From contig NC_090173.1 in NCBI RefSeq assembly GCF_024679245.1, positions 54,440,806-54,504,805 of the forward strand: 64,000 nucleotides of DNA. The letters run 5' to 3'. Below the pieces are notes generated by a model that was not told the DNA's origin, ran no database searches, and was given only the letters and a program-made list of their open reading frames with translations. A program made the position numbers and the translations under genes. Below are positions 22,489 to 35,154 of the stretch, in pieces. Every line of letters begins with the position of its first letter. Position 1 is the stretch's first letter. Source of the DNA: Pseudorasbora parva. Lineage: Eukaryota > Chordata > Actinopteri > Cypriniformes > Gobionidae.

Positions 22489-23099
22489 TAGGGCCGGTAC
22501 TCGATTAAAAAAATTAATCTAATTAATTAGAGGCTTTGTAATTAATTAATCGAAATTAATCGCATTTTAATTGAATATAAGTATTTGACCTGAGAACAAT
22601 GAGAAGTAATTTTTCACATGGATTTTTAGTATACTATTGAATAATGACTGAATACATAAGCTTAATCAACAAAATATTGTTTATTTATTTCAGTCCAGCA
22701 GACCAGTGCAATGTTTTCCATTAAGTGTAGCAAAAGCATATTTGTGATATTTGAGGCTCGATGTGCTGCGGTGATACGCTAATTCCTTGTTGTATAGCTT
22801 CCACACAACCATGCTCTTGTCGACGCTTCCATCCTTTCGTTTTTTAAAACAAAATTTCCCATCCACGGGGCCAAGCAAAGCGGTCTCATCAGCTTCTTCG
22901 TTCATGTTCACTATGGTTTGTTGTTGTCGTGACTCGTGAAAGCTAGTTGGTGTTCCAGTATAATCGGTCCGTCGAAACTCGTCCGCGGTGCAAAAATAAG
23001 TGTGGATAAAATTGTTATTTATTTTTTTGCGTAATTAATTAACGTGTTAAAGTCCCGTGATTAATTAATCTTAATTAACGCATTAACGTCCCGGCCCTA
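22489..23099 (-). mobile_element. hAT-type non-autonomous element with 8-bp target duplication
   Basis: Inverted ends TAGGGCCGG/CCGGCCCTA are flanked by perfect 8-bp duplications TTTATTAT (22481-22488 and 23100-23107), diagnostic of hAT insertion. Subterminal regions repeat TTAATTAAT motifs. A minus-strand frame (22911-22690) reads 'VVWKLYNKELAYHRSTSSLKYH', a BED zinc finger in which the expected cysteine pair has become W and Y, so zinc binding is lost. Only the finger-coding part of a transposase remains. Confidence 0.88.
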
Positions 23100-23410
23100 T
23101 TTATTATAATGCTTTTTTTTCTCAGTCGGTCAGAACAAAAACGGCAGATATGTTGCTCTTTTGTTCAGATGACATTTTCCAGTAAAACTTATTATTTTGG
23201 TCATGCTTCTAAGATCTGTGATTCTGAAGTACAGTATCCTCACCAGTGCGGAGAATGACTGACAAGACACACAAAACATTAGACTCACCCGCTCTGAGGA
23301 GTCAAGCGGATGCACAACCCACGTAAAGATGATAATTCAGCAAATAACTGCTATCGCAGGTTTCAAACAGATGGCGACAAAGAGGCAAAATGTACGAACT
23401 GCAGCTTTAA

Positions 23411-24112
23411 AGGGATACTTCACCGCTTTTTCATATTAAACTATGTTATTCCCTTAACTAAGACGAGTTGATACATACCTCTCTCAGTGCAGCACTTAAT
23501 CAGTCTGACGCGCGGTGGCGATCTGATAGCATTTAGCTTAGCCCACTAAGCCCAGTTCATTCACTATGGAACCAAACAGAGATCAAGTTAGAAGCGACTA
23601 AACACCTCCATCTTTTCCCTATTTAAATACAGTTACACGAATAGTTGAACGATCGGCGCAGTAAAAAGTCCTGGCCGAAACATCTTCCCTCACATCTCCC
23701 TATTGACAGAAATGAGAGAGTGAGGGGGAGATGTGAGGGAAGATGTTTCGGCCGTTACTTTTTACTGCGCCGAGCCAAAGTACTCTCAGAACTGCTAATC
23801 CGCCATACATTATAGTTCTCCTTTTTTAAACCGATTAGAAATGCGCCACGTTTTATTTTGTCACCATACTTGATCGTTCAACTATTCGTGTAACTGTATT
23901 TAAATAGGGGAAACGTGGAGGTGTTTGGTACTTCTAACTTGATCTCTGTTTGGTTCCATAGTTAATGAACTGGGCTTAGTGGGCTAAGCTAAATGCTATC
24001 AGATCATCACCGCGCGTCAGAGAGATTAAGTGCACGCACTGAGACGAGAGAGGTATGTATCAACTCGTTTTAGTTAAGGGAATAACATAGTTTAATATGA
24101 AAAAGTAACCCT
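23411..24112. mobile_element. TTAA-flanked foldback MITE, second family (F2)
   Basis: About 300-bp arms are inverted copies: the block containing CTATTCGTGTAACTGTATTT near 23875-23900 mirrors the one near 23620-23650, and the arms share 'TAGCATTTAGCTTAGCCCAC'. TTAA lies at 23407-23410 and 24113-24116. An inner hairpin around 23685-23750 repeats CATCTTCCCTCACATCTCCC inverted. No coding capacity. Confidence 0.8.
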
Positions 24113-24469
24113 TTAAGTTTAAACGTGCTCATGTGATTTATAAACTGTAGTTTTGTTGTGTTTGTTTTATGTTTGTTTTCAAAAGGACATTCAAATATTG
24201 TGTTTGATGTGTTCAACGATTACAATATAAAGCTTGCAAAATGTTTATCATAAACTAGCGCCAAAACCCAGAATCTGCCCCACCTAAATTTATGGCCAGG
24301 AGCTGCTACTGTATATGAACTGTGTACTAGCCTGCTAAAGCTATGGCTGGGATAATGTCCTCAGTTTAGAAATGAGTTCATTGAGAGAGTGAAAAAAAAA
24401 AAAAAACATTTCTACAGCCACAATTAGGTTAATTAGTTACTTTCCCAAAGCCCCACACTGACACAGCAG

Positions 24470-24590
<121 letters not shown>

Positions 24591-25189
24591 TATTATATAT
24601 ATATAAGCTTGGAAGAGTCAGGACATTTATTTAATATAACTCTGATTGTGTTCATCTGAAGAAAGTCATATATATATATAGGATGACTTGAGGGGCAGTG
24701 AATTATGGGGTCATTTTCATTTTTGAGTGAACTATCCCTTTAAGGGATACAATTATTGACAAGAGGACTTTAAGATGGACAGCTTTTTATCGTCTTTTTA
24801 TCAACTTTGTACATTTTAAAGTATACAAATATAGTTCAACAATGTAATTTATTTGGAATAACATGCACTGACATCCACAACATACAATTTTGCATCAGTA
24901 CATCACAGGGTCACAAATGACACTATAAGATGAGGGGCTCATCAAAATAATATTGGATTTGTTGATAAAATTCATATTTCTATCTTTAAATATTGTGGAC
25001 TAATACACTAAAGTTTACAGATTTAACAAGTTGTGCTATCTTGTGTTTAGCCTTCTATTCATTCATGTATACTCATAATCACATATATTCATATATTGTA
25101 TTCCAATCTCAGTGTGTAATCTATGAACTTATCAAGTCATTGTACAGTTGTCTACAGCAGACAGAGCAGATCTGTTGAAACTGCAGTGA

Positions 25190-28100
25190 CTATAGGTTAT
25201 CGAATAAGAATTCATAGTCGTCATCGCCATGGCCAGTATTATCCCAGAAGTTCATATTATCAACCTTACAAATATCTGTTCGGGTGATGCTAATAATGAT
25301 TATGACATAAAGTATATAGATACTTAGAAAAAAGCCAAAGCAGAATCTGTCTAGGCGGTAAGCAAAGGCCATTTTATTGTCTTTCTCGTCGTCTTCTTTA
25401 TCAAAGTTGTCCAAAAAGCTCACTATTCTCTGGAGTGAAGCCATCTCTAAAGCCAGATCACCAGACTTTGCTGTAATCACACCTGTATCTGTAAACACAC
25501 ACCACATTATTTATGTTATTACAATGCTGATCTAATAGAGCTTCAATTAAAGGTTGTGTGTTACATTTCTGTGCCACTACTGCCATCTAAAGGAATTGAA
25601 AAAACTAACAAAAATATTAATTAAACAGCAACCAAAAACCTGGGATTTAATCACTAACCCGTCCCAGTGTGCTACTCTGTGCTCTGGTGGTGTAGTGGTG
25701 CACCATGCATTCATTAATAAAGTCATTGGGCCCTAGAAATGGCAAATACGTCAATAAGTGCTCCTCTGCCGCCACCTACTGGTTATAGTGCACTGTAATA
25801 TCAAATGCACTGGCGCATCTGTTCCCCCATGGGCGTCTGGTCTGAAAACCAGGAGTGTTCAGGAGCATTGCTGGAGCGTTGCTATTTTGAGGAACTGAAA
25901 ACGACTGAGCCATTGACCAACACAAACCTGCTCTAAAGTCAATAGTGCAGGATTTTAGTGTTATTTAAAGGGTGTGTTAGTAATATGAGCCTACAGGCGG
26001 AGCACAACACACATACACTCTGAATATTACACATCACTTTTAAATATTTAAAATAAAAGGATTCCTCTCTGGAGGAGCGTTCAGTCTTCAGACCATGTGC
26101 TCAGATCGCCAAAATAGGGCCCATTGTCATTCTTTCAAGCATAAGGCTTTAATCCTAATTTCAAAGGTTTTACTGAAACATAATTTTGCCAATCAATTAT
26201 GCAGATTTCACCTAATTTCCCCCTTAAAATAGATAAAAGCTTTATTGGCATGGGTGCAAATTAAGATGGAAATGGATTGCTAATGGATAATGGATTTTTA
26301 ATGCTGAATATACAATTTTTCCCAGAAACAGGTCAAATTACAGAAATAAAATGGGTTAATAAATAAATCCACTATCCATCAGCACTTGTAGGCTACTTGT
26401 AGGTGTTAATTATCTCGCTAATTGTATAAACTCACAATTCTAACTTAATTTCTGACTTTTATATCTACAAATGCTGGGGAGAAAAGTCAGAATAGTGAGA
26501 TGTAAACTCGCAATTGTGACATAAATCGCAATTATCTTTGAAAATGTTTTATTCTGGGGCAGAAACAAGCCTCCAGAATTCTCTTTGTCAAATTTGACAG
26601 TTTATTTTGCCAATGTTGTGTCTAAAAAGTGTCAATTCACATAATCAACATATTTTTTATTGAACTGTTGTGACTAGCGCATGGTTCTTTTTAGTGCCAT
26701 TTTGCATTATTTGTTTGTTTCAAAACTTCATTAATATAATAAGCTCAATTAAGCAAACTAGCCTGTGTGTTTACGGTCATGTCTTACCTTTCTCCTGATC
26801 CCGGCTGTCTTGTTGTGTTTTGGCACTGTTGGATGTATGAACCTTGGAGCGGCGTCTACACAGCAGGAAGCTGTCCTCTACAGACAGGCGCGTCATCACG
26901 ATGGACACCAGCATACTCAGAACCAGACTCACCAGACAGAAGCTGAAGTGATAGTCTTTAGAGGAGGACACAATGAAAATTACACTTTCATCATGATCTT
27001 AAAGGGTTAGTTCACGCAAAAATTAAAAATTCTGTCATCAATTTATCACCCTAATGTCGTTCAAAACCAGTCAGATCTCCGTTCATCTTCACACAAAGAT
27101 GAAGATATTAGTGTTGAAATCCGATGGCTCAGAAAGGCCTTCATTGACACCAATGTCATTTCCTCTCTCAAGACCCATAAAGGCACTAAAGACGGCGTTA
27201 CAAAGCCCATCTCACTACAGCGGCTCTACAATCATTTTATGAAGCCACGAGAATAGTTTTTGTGCGCAAAAAACCTAAATAACAACTTATATAGTGATGG
27301 GCCGATTTCAAAACAAAGCTTGAACCGTTTATTCAGCGTATTGATTCATGATTCGGATCGTGTGTCAAACTGCTGAAATCACGTGACTTTGGCGATCCGA
27401 ATCATGAATCGACGGATTCATAACGGTTCAAAGCTTTGTTTTGATATCGGCCATCACTATATAAGTCGTTATTTAGGTTTGTTTTGCTCACAAAAACTAT
27501 TCTCGTCTCTTCATAAAATGATTGTAGAGCCGCTGTAGTGAGATGGGCTTTGTAACGACGTCTTTAGTGTCTTTATGGGTCTTGAGAGAGGAAATGACAT
27601 TGGTGTCAATGAAGGCCTTTCTGAGCCATCGGATTTCAACTCAAATATCTTCATTTATGTTCCGAAGATGAACGGAGGTCTTACGGGTGTCGAACGACAT
27701 TAGGGTGAGAAATTGATGACAGAATTTTAATTTTTGGGTGGACTAACACTTTAACACTAGTCTTTTAACACACTAAGCCCTTTTCACAGTATGCTGTAAT
27801 GCATAGGCCGTAGACCTTTTCACATAACTACAGTACAACTTTACATACATACCACTTACAATCTGCAGTGTTTTGTTTAAAGTGGAGCAGTTTTGTCCCT
27901 GCCTGTTCTTACTTACGGAGGAGAGGGCTGCAGTTGCCCCCGTTGGGGAGGTGATCGTTGAGGATGAGGAGGAACATGGTTAAGCTCAGGACCAAAGTGA
28001 CCTTAAAAGAGTTGCGTTCCCCTCCTTCAAATGGCAGAGCAAAGCTGACCAGGTCAGCCACCATTATTAGTGCACTGGGCAGGATCAGGGTCACAACAGC

Positions 28101-31100
28101 ACCGAAAGGGTTAATAGACAGACTCACCTGTTCAAAGACCAAAAGACATTCATTAACAAACAATTATTTATGTCCTCACAAGTTAGACCATTACTGTCTG
28201 TTTTCTTAGACTGGCATCCGTCTAGCATTCAGTTTACACGATTCTGTGTTTTATTAGCATTTTACATTATGTAGATCATTTAATCTATTATAAATGCTAT
28301 TTCATGCATTCTGCCTTATTTACAATGTTAAAGAGCTGATTCTCATGCTAAACATGGACAACATGTCAAAAAAACGAGTTTGGACGTAGAGTATTTCTGT
28401 GCCAAATACACAGGGTTCAAACAAGTTTCTGAAAGTTTTTATCGAATATAATAATAATAATACATTTTATTTAAAGGCGCCTTTTTTGGCACTCAAGGAC
28501 ACCGTACAGACGTAAAGACATAATAATAGATTAAAAAAAAAAAAAAAAAAAAAAAACAGTAAAAATATCTTAATAATATAAATAAGTAAATAAAAAAAGA
28601 ACAACTGAAAACACACACACACACACACACCAACAAGAGAGTAATTAACAACCTTCGTTCGGGTCATGGGAGCCGTTAGCGGCAATGCCATTCTGTTTTT
28701 AGAAAACAAAATCAACAATATCACTAAAGAAGTGTGTTCAGCTTCCCAAATCAGGTCAAGTCAGCTTTATTTATATATAGCGCTTTTACAATGACTGTTT
28801 AAAAGCAACTTCACAGTGTAAGCCAGGAAAATAATGCAACAGAATTTGATTTGGCTGTACAGTCGTTCTCGCTGAGGACCTCTAGTGGCCCCTAATGATC
28901 AATAAATGAGAAGTGGTTCTCAAACAGTTTGCCGATAAATAAAGGTTAAAAAAAATCTGATTTGCGAGTTCAAGGTAACACTGACAAATTTGATTAGAGG
29001 GTTAGAAATGAATAATTCAGTTACTTTGAGATAAACGCGATGTGATGTATCCACATATTTGCGAACCCCCGAAGTTATCCATTCTCCTCCAGATCCGGGA
29101 ACCAAAGACACATTATCAGCAATCTGGAGTTGGAGCGCACAAACTAGATCAAACAAACAAAAAAGAGGACATCTTCTTTACAAACATAAGATCACCATGA
29201 CTAAAGACCTGCTGTAGTTCCAGGCCGTGAGATATTTAAATGAAGTCAGTCATTCTTATCAATGCAAACATGTCTCCTATCTAAGGCTATTATAGATCCT
29301 ATTTACAAAACTGTATTTTGCTTAGGGCAAACCATGGAAGGCAGGCACAGATAATACACTTTCCAACAATTATTATCTTACATTTCTGGCTCCATCCATT
29401 GATGGCCACAGGACATTCTCCAATCACAAAGGGATAGTTGAATAGGTTGATTTCACAGCTCACTGTCGTGAACAAAAACACTGCATGTTCCACAGTCCCA
29501 TCCCTCCTCACCTGCACGTCCTTAGTGTATGGCACCACGGTTGTGTCTATTCTGAGAGAGAGAGAGAGAGAGAGATATTATGGCATCTTAACTGTGTCAG
29601 AAATCAACACCGCTAATACCGATAATAACGCCGCAGTATATTGTTCCTATACTGTATGTGGTGGGAATAAGTATCTGCCATCTTGATGTACACGATATTG
29701 CCACAAGTATTGAGACACTCTTCCAAATCATTGAGTTCAGGTGTTCAATCACCTCCATGGCCACAGGTGTATAAATCAAGCTCTAGGCATGCAGACGCTT
29801 CTACAAACATTAGTGAAAGAATGGGTCGCTCTCAGGAGCTCAGTGAACTCAAGCGATTGGTTGTCACCTGGGCAATAAATCAATTTGTGAAATTTCCTCA
29901 CTAATAAATATTCCACAGTCAACTGTAAATGTAATTAAACAAAGTGGAAGCAATTGGGAACAACAGCAACTCAGCCACAAAGTTGTTTTTCAGGGGTTGG
30001 GCTTGGGGTTCTCGAGTGACCAATCATGCTTTGGCAATCCCATGGACGAGTCTGGGAGGGTTTGGTTGTTGCCAGGAGAACGGCACTTGGCTGACTGCAT
30101 TGTGTCATGTATAAAGTTTGGTAGAGGGAGGATTATGGTGGGGAGTTGTTTTTCAGGGGTTGGGTTTGGCCCCTGTGAAAGGAACTCTTAATGTTTCAGC
30201 ATACCAAGACATTTTGGACAATTTCATGCTCCCAACTTTGTGGGAACAGTTTGGGGATGCCCCTTCCTGTTCCAACATGACTGCACCAGTGCACAAAGCG
30301 TCGGTCCATAAAGACATGGATGAGTGAGTTTGGTTTGGAGGAACTTGACTGGCCTGCACAGAGTCCTGAGCTCAACCCGATAGATCACCTTTGGGATGAA
30401 TTAGAGCGGAGACTGAGAGCCAGGCCTTCTCGTCCAACATCAGTGCCTGACCTCACAAATGAGCTTCTAGAAGAATGGTCAGGAATTCCCATAAACACAC
30501 TCCTAACCCTTGTGGAAAGCCTTCCTAGAAGAGCTGAAGCTGTTATAGCTGCAAAGGGTGGACCAACTCCATATTAAACCCCACAGATTAAGAATGGGAT
30601 GTCATTAAAGTTTATGTGCATGTAAAGGCAGATGTTCCAAAACATTTGGCAATATAGTGTATGTACAAATATTCTATTCCAGGCCATGTTGAAGAATGCA
30701 GAGCTCAGAGGCTCTTAACCTAAAACTGGTATGGTTTCATAGGTATCAGCCATAGTTGTTCAGGCTGAAAATGTATTTCATGCCCCATTAAAACAGGTCA
30801 ATTATTAAAATATGTGCCACAAATCAGCATCAGCCTTATTGCGTTCAACTCACGAATTGTCCAAAACTATCCCAGGAGTCCAGATTTTATCAACAGGTAA
30901 AGTAATTGTTGGAATTCTATTTCTCTCTTGCATCCATCCAAGATCAGGATCCTTCCATTCCTGTAGGGCAAAACACATTTGTCCAACAGTTTTAGTGAAA
31001 TGAATGGTCTTTCATTTTGTCTCACAATATAACACGGCTCTTTAAAATCCTTGATTCTGATTGCACATTTTTAACACATAAAATTATTTTTTAAAAAGTA

Positions 31101-33007
31101 AATTAAATGTTTGTAATTATTAAATAAGCTGTGCTAAAACTCAGTATAACAGCACTCTTGCTCATGCGATATTGTAACTGTAAAGTATATTATAAACTTA
31201 AAATACATAATATAATATATTATACAGTAAAATCACTATTCCGTTGTATTGAATATCAACACAGCTGCTGCTGTGCTAAAACTCAGCATAACAGCACTCT
31301 TGTAATATATGATATAATAGTATTCAGAGAATTGAATGTTTACAGGTGACAATCACGCCACTACGCATATTTATGTCCAAAAGATGTCTTTCAACATACA
31401 GCTCTTAGTCAGCTTAGTTATGTCTTTTGGACATAACTTTGCTTAGTGGGACTGCACCAAGCTAAAAGGGTTTTTAAAGGATATTTTAGTGACATTGTCT
31501 ACTCACCATGTTTATCTTGATACGGCTGGTCATTTCCATACCCTTTGTATCCTAAGATGCATGATGACAGAATTTTGAGATATGGTTATTATGAGTATGA
31601 GTATGTTTGTGTTTTTCAAACATAGAAGACGGTCAACAAGACAAATGTGACACTTACGAAAGACAGTGTCTCATATTGTATGGAGGTGATGTTTACTACG
31701 ATGGTGCAGTTATCGCTCTGTGGTGCGCTGAACAGCTCTTTAGCAACCCGAGCGTTTGCCAGACAGCGTCGATCACAGGCTGTTTCTGAGGAGTTACTAG
31801 CAGCAGACACTGTAGGGCCAGCTGAACCAGTTATGAACCACATGAAAATGCCAAACAAAGAGACCACGTTGTAAATGAGGGAGTTCACTCATTTAGACAT
31901 GCAAATTTTACACTAAATCTGTCACTGTAAGCAAATCAGAACATTTCTGACATTGACTAAAAGCCTTGTTCAGACTTTCAATACAAATTTCACTTTTCAA
32001 TTCAAATTTTTGTACATATCCGATTGGAATTAAGTTTATATTTACACTTTTATATTTAGCAAGTGTGAACAGCAAAACAATTAACATGAGATACAATCGA
32101 AATTCGTTCCAAACTACATTCATATGTGATTTGAAATCTTTGTTTGTTCAGACTGTCAGTCCAAATCTGATTTAGTGCATATCCGATTGGTGTGAATGGT
32201 ATGTGACGTCAGTCATGAAACTACTCATTAATCTTTTACTTTCTTGAGCCATACACAAGTTTTGACCGGAAACGCTTGCCATTGTTGAAAGAGAAGTTAA
32301 ATAGTACTTTCACACTAGCTCTTTTATAGTGCCCGACCAGGTTCAACTGACATCAGAGTTCGGTTCGCTGCTGATGTAAACGCAATTGTACTAAAGCGTG
32401 GAAGTGAACGCTATTAATGACATACGATTTGATTAAAATGTGTGTTTCACTCATTTTCCTGGTGAGCGTGACTGACGTACTGCAAGCAGAGAGCTGTAAA
32501 TCGAACTCAGGTTTGGACCAAGCAATCAAAAGTGTGAAAGCACCACAAATAGTACAGGGTCAAGAGCCCAATTAGAGCAAACACTGATCACCATAATGGT
32601 GACCTCTGTTAATTCTCAATAAGAGCTTCTGTAGACGTCTGACAGAAATAAAAACCTAAAGATTGAATGTCTTCTTTTATCTTCAGTTTTATTTATCAGT
32701 TGATTTCATAAGCGACCATTAACTTGATATTGAAACTAAGAATTTCTCAAAATCCAGTCAAGTTTTAAATCTTTCGCTCCAAATCTTATGCTGATAATAA
32801 CATTTGTTCTGGTCTCCGACTTCACTCTAGATTCACAGAGCTCATCAAAGTCTCATCCTTTTGAGAAGGCGGATTTATTATAAATAAAAGCACATGGTAT
32901 TTTAATCACAAAGTGTATTTACTGCAGCAGAAGAAATAGTTTACCAAATGAAGATGAACAGAGGAGGAGCAGCAAAGAGATCCAGTACTGAAGAACCATG
33001 TCAGCTC
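25190..33007 (-). CDS. Cys-loop ligand-gated channel subunit, 5-HT3/ZAC-like, copy B (intact)
   Basis: Coding exons (minus, first to last): 32945-32999, 31658-31809, 31507-31551, 30854-30960, 29382-29551, 29025-29143, 27917-28127, 26788-26955, 25190-25488; total 1326 nt (441 codons plus stop), all with GT/AG sites. Exon 1 gives a signal peptide (MVLQYWISLLLLLC). The mature N terminus has a CxxxC pair and N-glycosylation sites. The Cys-loop is CEINLFNYPFVIGEC (13 residues between cysteines). M2 begins GGERNSFKVTLVL: Glu -1' and Leu 9' predict a cation channel. Compared with 5-HT3A by alignment, loop D Trp is Lys, loop A Asn-Glu is changed, and loop C is about 8 residues shorter without its tyrosines, so serotonin is an unlikely ligand. 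M4 is followed by an acidic extracellular tail (GDDDYEFLFDNL). Same exon phases as copy A. Plasma membrane, probably pentameric. Closest named family is uncertain between 5-HT3 and zinc-activated channels. Confidence 0.9.
27003..27750. mobile_element. TTAA-flanked foldback MITE (family F1, longer copy)
   Basis: Inverted arms start AGGGTTAGTTCACGC and end GGGTGGACTAACACT, with TTAA at both flanks (26999-27002, 27751-27754). Mirrored internal blocks include 'TCAGAAAGGCCTTCATTGAC' and ATTCATGATTCGGATCG. It starts 48 bases upstream of exon 8 on the minus strand, inside the same intron (exon 7 to exon 8) that holds the family member at 2608-3166 in copy A. Confidence 0.85.
28526..28632. repeat. 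Poly(A) tract and (CA)n microsatellite
   Basis: A run of more than 20 A residues (from about 28533) is followed by an AT-rich stretch and an uninterrupted CA repeat at about 28612-28631. The stretch upstream (28490-28525) resembles a retroposon tail, so the run may be its poly(A). Confidence 0.7.
28751..28885 (+). repeat. Interspersed retroposon family R1, short copy
   Basis: Carries the TTTATTTATATATAGCGC, 'AAGCAACTTCACAGTG' and TTTGGCTGTACAGTCG blocks in the family order but lacks the 3' half. Confidence 0.65.
29691..30659 (+). mobile_element. Tc1-like transposon, internally deleted
   Basis: Ends CACGATATTGCC and GGCAATATAGTG with flanking TA (29689-29690, 30660-30661). The plus strand encodes the N-terminal helix-turn-helix (ERMGRSQELSEL) and the C-terminal catalytic part (QSPELNPIDHLWDELERRL, ending 'LPRRAEAVIAAKGG'), but the central part is deleted and frames are broken. 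Same family as 12447-13120, opposite strand. Sits between exons 5 and 4 of receptor copy B. Confidence 0.88.
31371..31436. repeat. Perfect 14-bp inverted repeat
   Basis: TTATGTCCAAAAGA (31371-31384) and TCTTTTGGACATAA (31423-31436) can pair perfectly across a 38-base loop. It lies 71 bases downstream of exon 3 of copy B, in the intron on the minus strand. Function unknown. Confidence 0.6.
32547..32650 (+). repeat. Fragment related to the 1.74-kb foldback element
   Basis: CAAGAGCCCAATTAGAGCAAAC, 'CATAATGGTGAC' and 'AGAGCTTCTGTAGACGTCTG' occur here in the same order as in 49743-49865 inside the foldback element 48609-50350. It lies in intron 1 of receptor copy B. Confidence 0.6.
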
Positions 33008-33100
33008 CTACAAACAACAACAAAAACGAGCACTCACACACTCACACACTCCTTTAGCTATATCATTTGCTGTGAGAATGTAAAACTGATAAATGTTTAC

Positions 33101-33174
33101 CTTTGCTGGAAAATGCTGGAAAATGAACTCATGCAGGTCAGATTCCTACAAACGTCAGCTGTGACTTTTTTATA
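33101..33174 (-). promoter_or_regulatory. Putative TATA promoter and 5' non-coding exon of receptor copy B
   Basis: On the minus strand TATAAAAAAG (33174-33165) is followed by a short untranslated exon ending at 33101 with donor AGCAAAG|GTAAAC; the acceptor TTTGTAG at 33012-33008 joins it to the ATG exon. The TATA-to-donor distance (about 73) matches copy A (about 67). Start site inferred near 33140. Confidence 0.6.
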
Positions 33175-33249
33175 GTTTCTGCGGGAAACAAGACCATTTG
33201 GCTCTTTTAAAGGGTCACGGCTCTTTGAGAATGACACGAATGTTGTTAT

Positions 33250-34010
33250 GTAAGGCAAACAAATCTCATCTGAACCTGCAATGCCTATTAAATGTGATCC
33301 TATATTGTGTGTAAGCTTGTTTTATTGGTAGGATTATAGACAATGAGATTTAATGAGATGATATCTCAGCATTCATTTTATTGTTAAACATCACAACAGA
33401 GCAGTAATTACTCGCAGGGGTTTGAGCCGTCGCATAGTCAAATCTAAACTGCTTCACAAAGGCACAGGAGGACAATCACTGCTCATCAGCAAACACTTCA
33501 CTGGGGGTTTAATTATGTTTGATGACACACAGGGGTACAACTACACAGATTATTAAAAGAATAGCCTCACTTTACATTGTCCTAAGGACAACGCAGCTCT
33601 ATCATATATCGTTTTCATACCAGCCTGACATATTTATCATATTTGTGATGAATTAGGGTGTCATTACAAAATAATAAACCCACAATACGTTTCCACAGGT
33701 TTCCGGTTTACCCCACAATCCAAAAACATGAAGAAAGGTCTAGTGGGGTAAAAGAGAAAGTGGGTGATTCTTTATGAAATCAATACAATTAAATGCAACT
33801 AATTATATTCCTGCATGTGAGCTAAAAAATATATACTAATACTAAATATAAATATATTCCCAATAAATATATCTTATTTATTTACTGATATAAGAAAAAT
33901 GAAATCTACAAGCATGAAAGGGCCCTCGATTGCACCCTTTGGCCTCAAGAACGCATTGAATAGTGTTATATAATATTGGCATGTAGATATCTGCAGGTCC
34001 GGAATCTTAC
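33250..34010. other. Upstream flank of receptor copy B; no gene seen
   Basis: No coding or RNA feature recognised. The sequence is moderately AT-rich and not obviously repetitive, so it may hold upstream regulatory DNA of copy B. Confidence 0.35.
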
Positions 34011-34019
34011 CAAACATGT

Positions 34020-34262
34020 GGGTCTGGTTTCAAAGACAGGGCTTAGATTAAACCATGATTAGGCCTTAGTACAATTAGGTTATTTAAGTGGCATTTATAA
34101 ACGTGCCTTAGAAAAAAAACATTACTGGTGTGCGTCTTGAGAAAAAACAATGGCACTGACATATTTTAAGGTATGACTGTGCAAGTTGCTTTAAATTTAA
34201 ACAGTTTGAACATGCATTTCAGTCTGACTAGTTTAAGCCTTGTCTGTGAAACCAGGGGGTGA
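34020..34262 (+). repeat. MITE-like repeat, family shared with 7665-7850
   Basis: Starts GTCTGGTTTCAAAGACAGGG and ends in CTTGTCTGTGAAACCAGG, short inverted ends; inner blocks GGTGTGCGTCTTGAG and AACAATGGCACTGAC match the first copy. Confidence 0.6.
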
Positions 34263-34436
34263 AGTTCGCGAAAAGTCAAGATCTTCACAATTTAAAAGGG
34301 TGATGAATCAAGATCTTCACAATTTACAAGGGTGATGAATTTAAAAAGGATGATACCTTGAGTTTTTGATATATATAAAAGGTCATGGTAATATAAGATT
34401 ATCCTGTAAATTTCAGAGCTGAAAACTTCCATGTTA

Positions 34437-34985
34437 AGCCGGGTGCACACTGTGCAATTTTGGCCACGATTTGGCCGTCTGAGGCAAATTTAGCAAATCC
34501 TAAAAGATTCCTCTGATCCTAGGGTAAAATCTGACGTCTTTGGTCGTTAGTTTGACATGTTCACCGGCAGCAGATTAATGAGCGCTGCGATCAAATTTTA
34601 CCTCAGACGAAATTCTGGCAGTGTCAGAAGATTTGGCACACAATCCCGCAGTGTGACTTCTCCTACGACGACAGTCAAATATCTCCGTTTTTCAAGACAA
34701 ACTATGACCAAAACGAGTGCTAGAGATTTCTTTAGCCAGAATTTCAGTCCCGCGTGTAATGCTTCTCACTGTCACCGAGCACGTCATTCATTGATGATAT
34801 AAAACTCCGGACGAGTTTTCTTGTGCGCGTCCGTTTTTAGCGCGCCTTCACTATCGTGCAGTCTGACATTAATGCCAACTGAGATCTCACAGTGTGACAT
34901 GGCTTACACCGGGGATCATGTTCGTACAGTCTGACAAGGGACATTCGCAAAGGATTCTGAAAAATCGCATAATGTGCCGGACCCA
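34437..34985 (+). mobile_element. PIF/Harbinger-like MITE, TTA-flanked, copy 1
   Basis: Begins AGCCGGGTGCACACTGTGC and ends in GCATAATGTGCCGGACCCA (imperfect inverted ends), with TTA at 34434-34436 and 34986-34988. A TTA trinucleotide duplication is typical of PIF/Harbinger elements. The surrounding repeat has an uninterrupted copy at 59693-59765, giving a natural empty site. Related copy at 60663-61150. Confidence 0.85.
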
Positions 34986-35154
34986 TTAGTCAAAGAAAAG
35001 CTTTTATAGACACCAGGCTCAGCAAACGGTCCTGAGCTTCATACTGACGTCAGTGTGCCACGAAACACCGCCTCTACAGCGCGTCTAATCCAGTAGCCCC
35101 GCCCACCGACTCATGGAGGGCTCGTGCTAGCTGGTCAACAACAATAAACATGCC

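Noticed and set aside
31647..31874. 75-residue plus-strand frame
   Set aside because: Antisense shadow of receptor copy B exon 2.
34557..34802. 81-residue plus-strand frame with basic residues
   Set aside because: Internal to the TTA-flanked MITE; the second MITE copy does not keep it.
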